A stretch of DNA of 6,113 nt from Clostridia bacterium (GTDB lineage Bacteria > Bacillota > Clostridia > Oscillospirales > Acutalibacteraceae), in contig JAFWCS010000499.1 in assembly GCA_017534365.1 (NCBI GenBank), forward strand, positions 1 through 6,113, given 5' to 3'. The notes beneath the pieces are model-generated. The model worked only from the letters and a program-made list of their open reading frames with translations, was not told the DNA's origin and did no database searches. Below, in pieces: positions 5,903 to 6,113 of the stretch; the first letter of the stretch is position 1; every line of letters starts with the position of its first letter. The position numbers and the translations under genes were made by a program.

Positions 5903-5907
5903 GGAGG
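5903..5907 (+). promoter_or_regulatory. Ribosome binding site of the uracil permease gene
   Basis: GGAGG (with a following T) lies 8 nt before ATG 5916. An in-frame ATG at 5901 overlaps this site and would add five residues, but then no suitable binding site precedes it, so 5916 is preferred. Confidence 0.8.
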
Positions 5908-5915
5908 TATCTTCT

Positions 5916-6113
5916 ATGAAACTTGTTTACGGCGTCAAAGACAAACCGAAGCCCGGTCAATTGATCGTCTTCGCCTTCCAGCAGCTGCTGGCGATCCTTG
6001 CGGCGACCATCCTCGTCCCGGCGCTTGTCGGTCACGACATGTCCCAGTCCGCCGCCCTTTTCGGAGCTGGCGTAGGCACACTCGTTTACCTTCTCTTCAC
6101 CAAGTTCAGATCA
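5916..6113 (+). CDS. uraA: Uracil/xanthine permease (NCS2 family), N-terminal part
   Basis: Only the first 66 residues are inside the window; the frame is open at the right edge. After a short polar N-terminus (MKLVYGVKDKPKPGQ) comes the NCS2 hallmark FAFQQLLAILAATILVPALVG (split as FAFQQLLAIL, AATILVPALVG, residues 19-39), the first membrane helix, then a hydrophilic turn and the second helix FGAGVGTLVYLLFTK at about 49-63. This matches the opening of UraA/PyrP-type uracil:proton symporters in the inner membrane. Xanthine or other nucleobase permeases of the same family begin similarly, but the position directly after pyrR and behind the pyr attenuator supports uracil. Uracil taken up here would be the substrate for PyrR's phosphoribosyltransferase activity. 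No second attenuator is seen in the 31-nt gap, so it shares pyrR's control. Confidence 0.9.
   Translation, partial: MKLVYGVKDKPKPGQLIVFAFQQLLAILAATILVPALVGHDMSQSAALFGAGVGTLVYLLFTKFRS

Noticed and set aside
5901..5915. Earlier in-frame ATG for the uracil permease
   Set aside because: It overlaps the GGAGG site that serves ATG 5916 and has no site of its own.

Overview
The window looks like a moderately GC-rich Firmicute chromosome, most likely a clostridial (Oscillospiraceae/Lachnospiraceae-like) gut or anaerobic lineage. The basis is strong GGAGG-type ribosome binding sites, extended -10 promoters, a PyrR-type pyrimidine attenuator, a UPF0340/YwlG-family gene, a group-II-like ECF S component, and a CHAP-domain lysin with a C-terminal module I associate with clostridial endolysins. 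The exact taxon cannot be read from the sequence.

Layout, left to right. (1) 1-425, plus strand: the 3' end of a CHAP-domain cell-wall hydrolase, closed by a strong hairpin terminator at 434-469 that also sits at the end of the opposing operon. (2) 468-5025, minus strand: one tightly packed four-gene operon transcribed leftwards from a promoter at 5052-5080. In transcription order it encodes ABC exporter subunit A (degenerate Walker B/H-loop), ABC exporter subunit B (degenerate signature motif), an ECF-type vitamin-uptake S component, and a YwlG/UPF0340 protein. Gaps are -11, +36 and +3 nt. (3) 5026-5350: an AT-rich divergent control region holding the two back-to-back promoters, an inverted repeat with T-tracts between them, and then the pyr leader. 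(4) 5351-6113, plus strand: pyrR followed by the 5' end of a uracil/xanthine permease gene (uraA/pyrP type), cut by the window end.

The most informative element is the leader at about 5216-5350. It can be folded by eye into all three parts of a PyrR attenuator: a PyrR-binding anti-antiterminator hairpin at 5225-5258, an antiterminator pairing 5250-5260 with 5304-5314, and an intrinsic terminator at 5305-5337. The antiterminator shares bases with both other structures, so the alternatives exclude one another. PyrR would bind its own leader when UMP is plentiful and shut down itself and the uracil permease.

The two ABC half-transporters are complementary. Defects in A (Asp for the catalytic Glu, Gln for the H-loop His) pair with the altered signature of B to form one degenerate site, leaving one intact ATPase site, as in TM287/288-like heterodimeric exporters. 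I found no mobile element, CRISPR array, tRNA or rRNA, and no clear candidate for a wholly new system.
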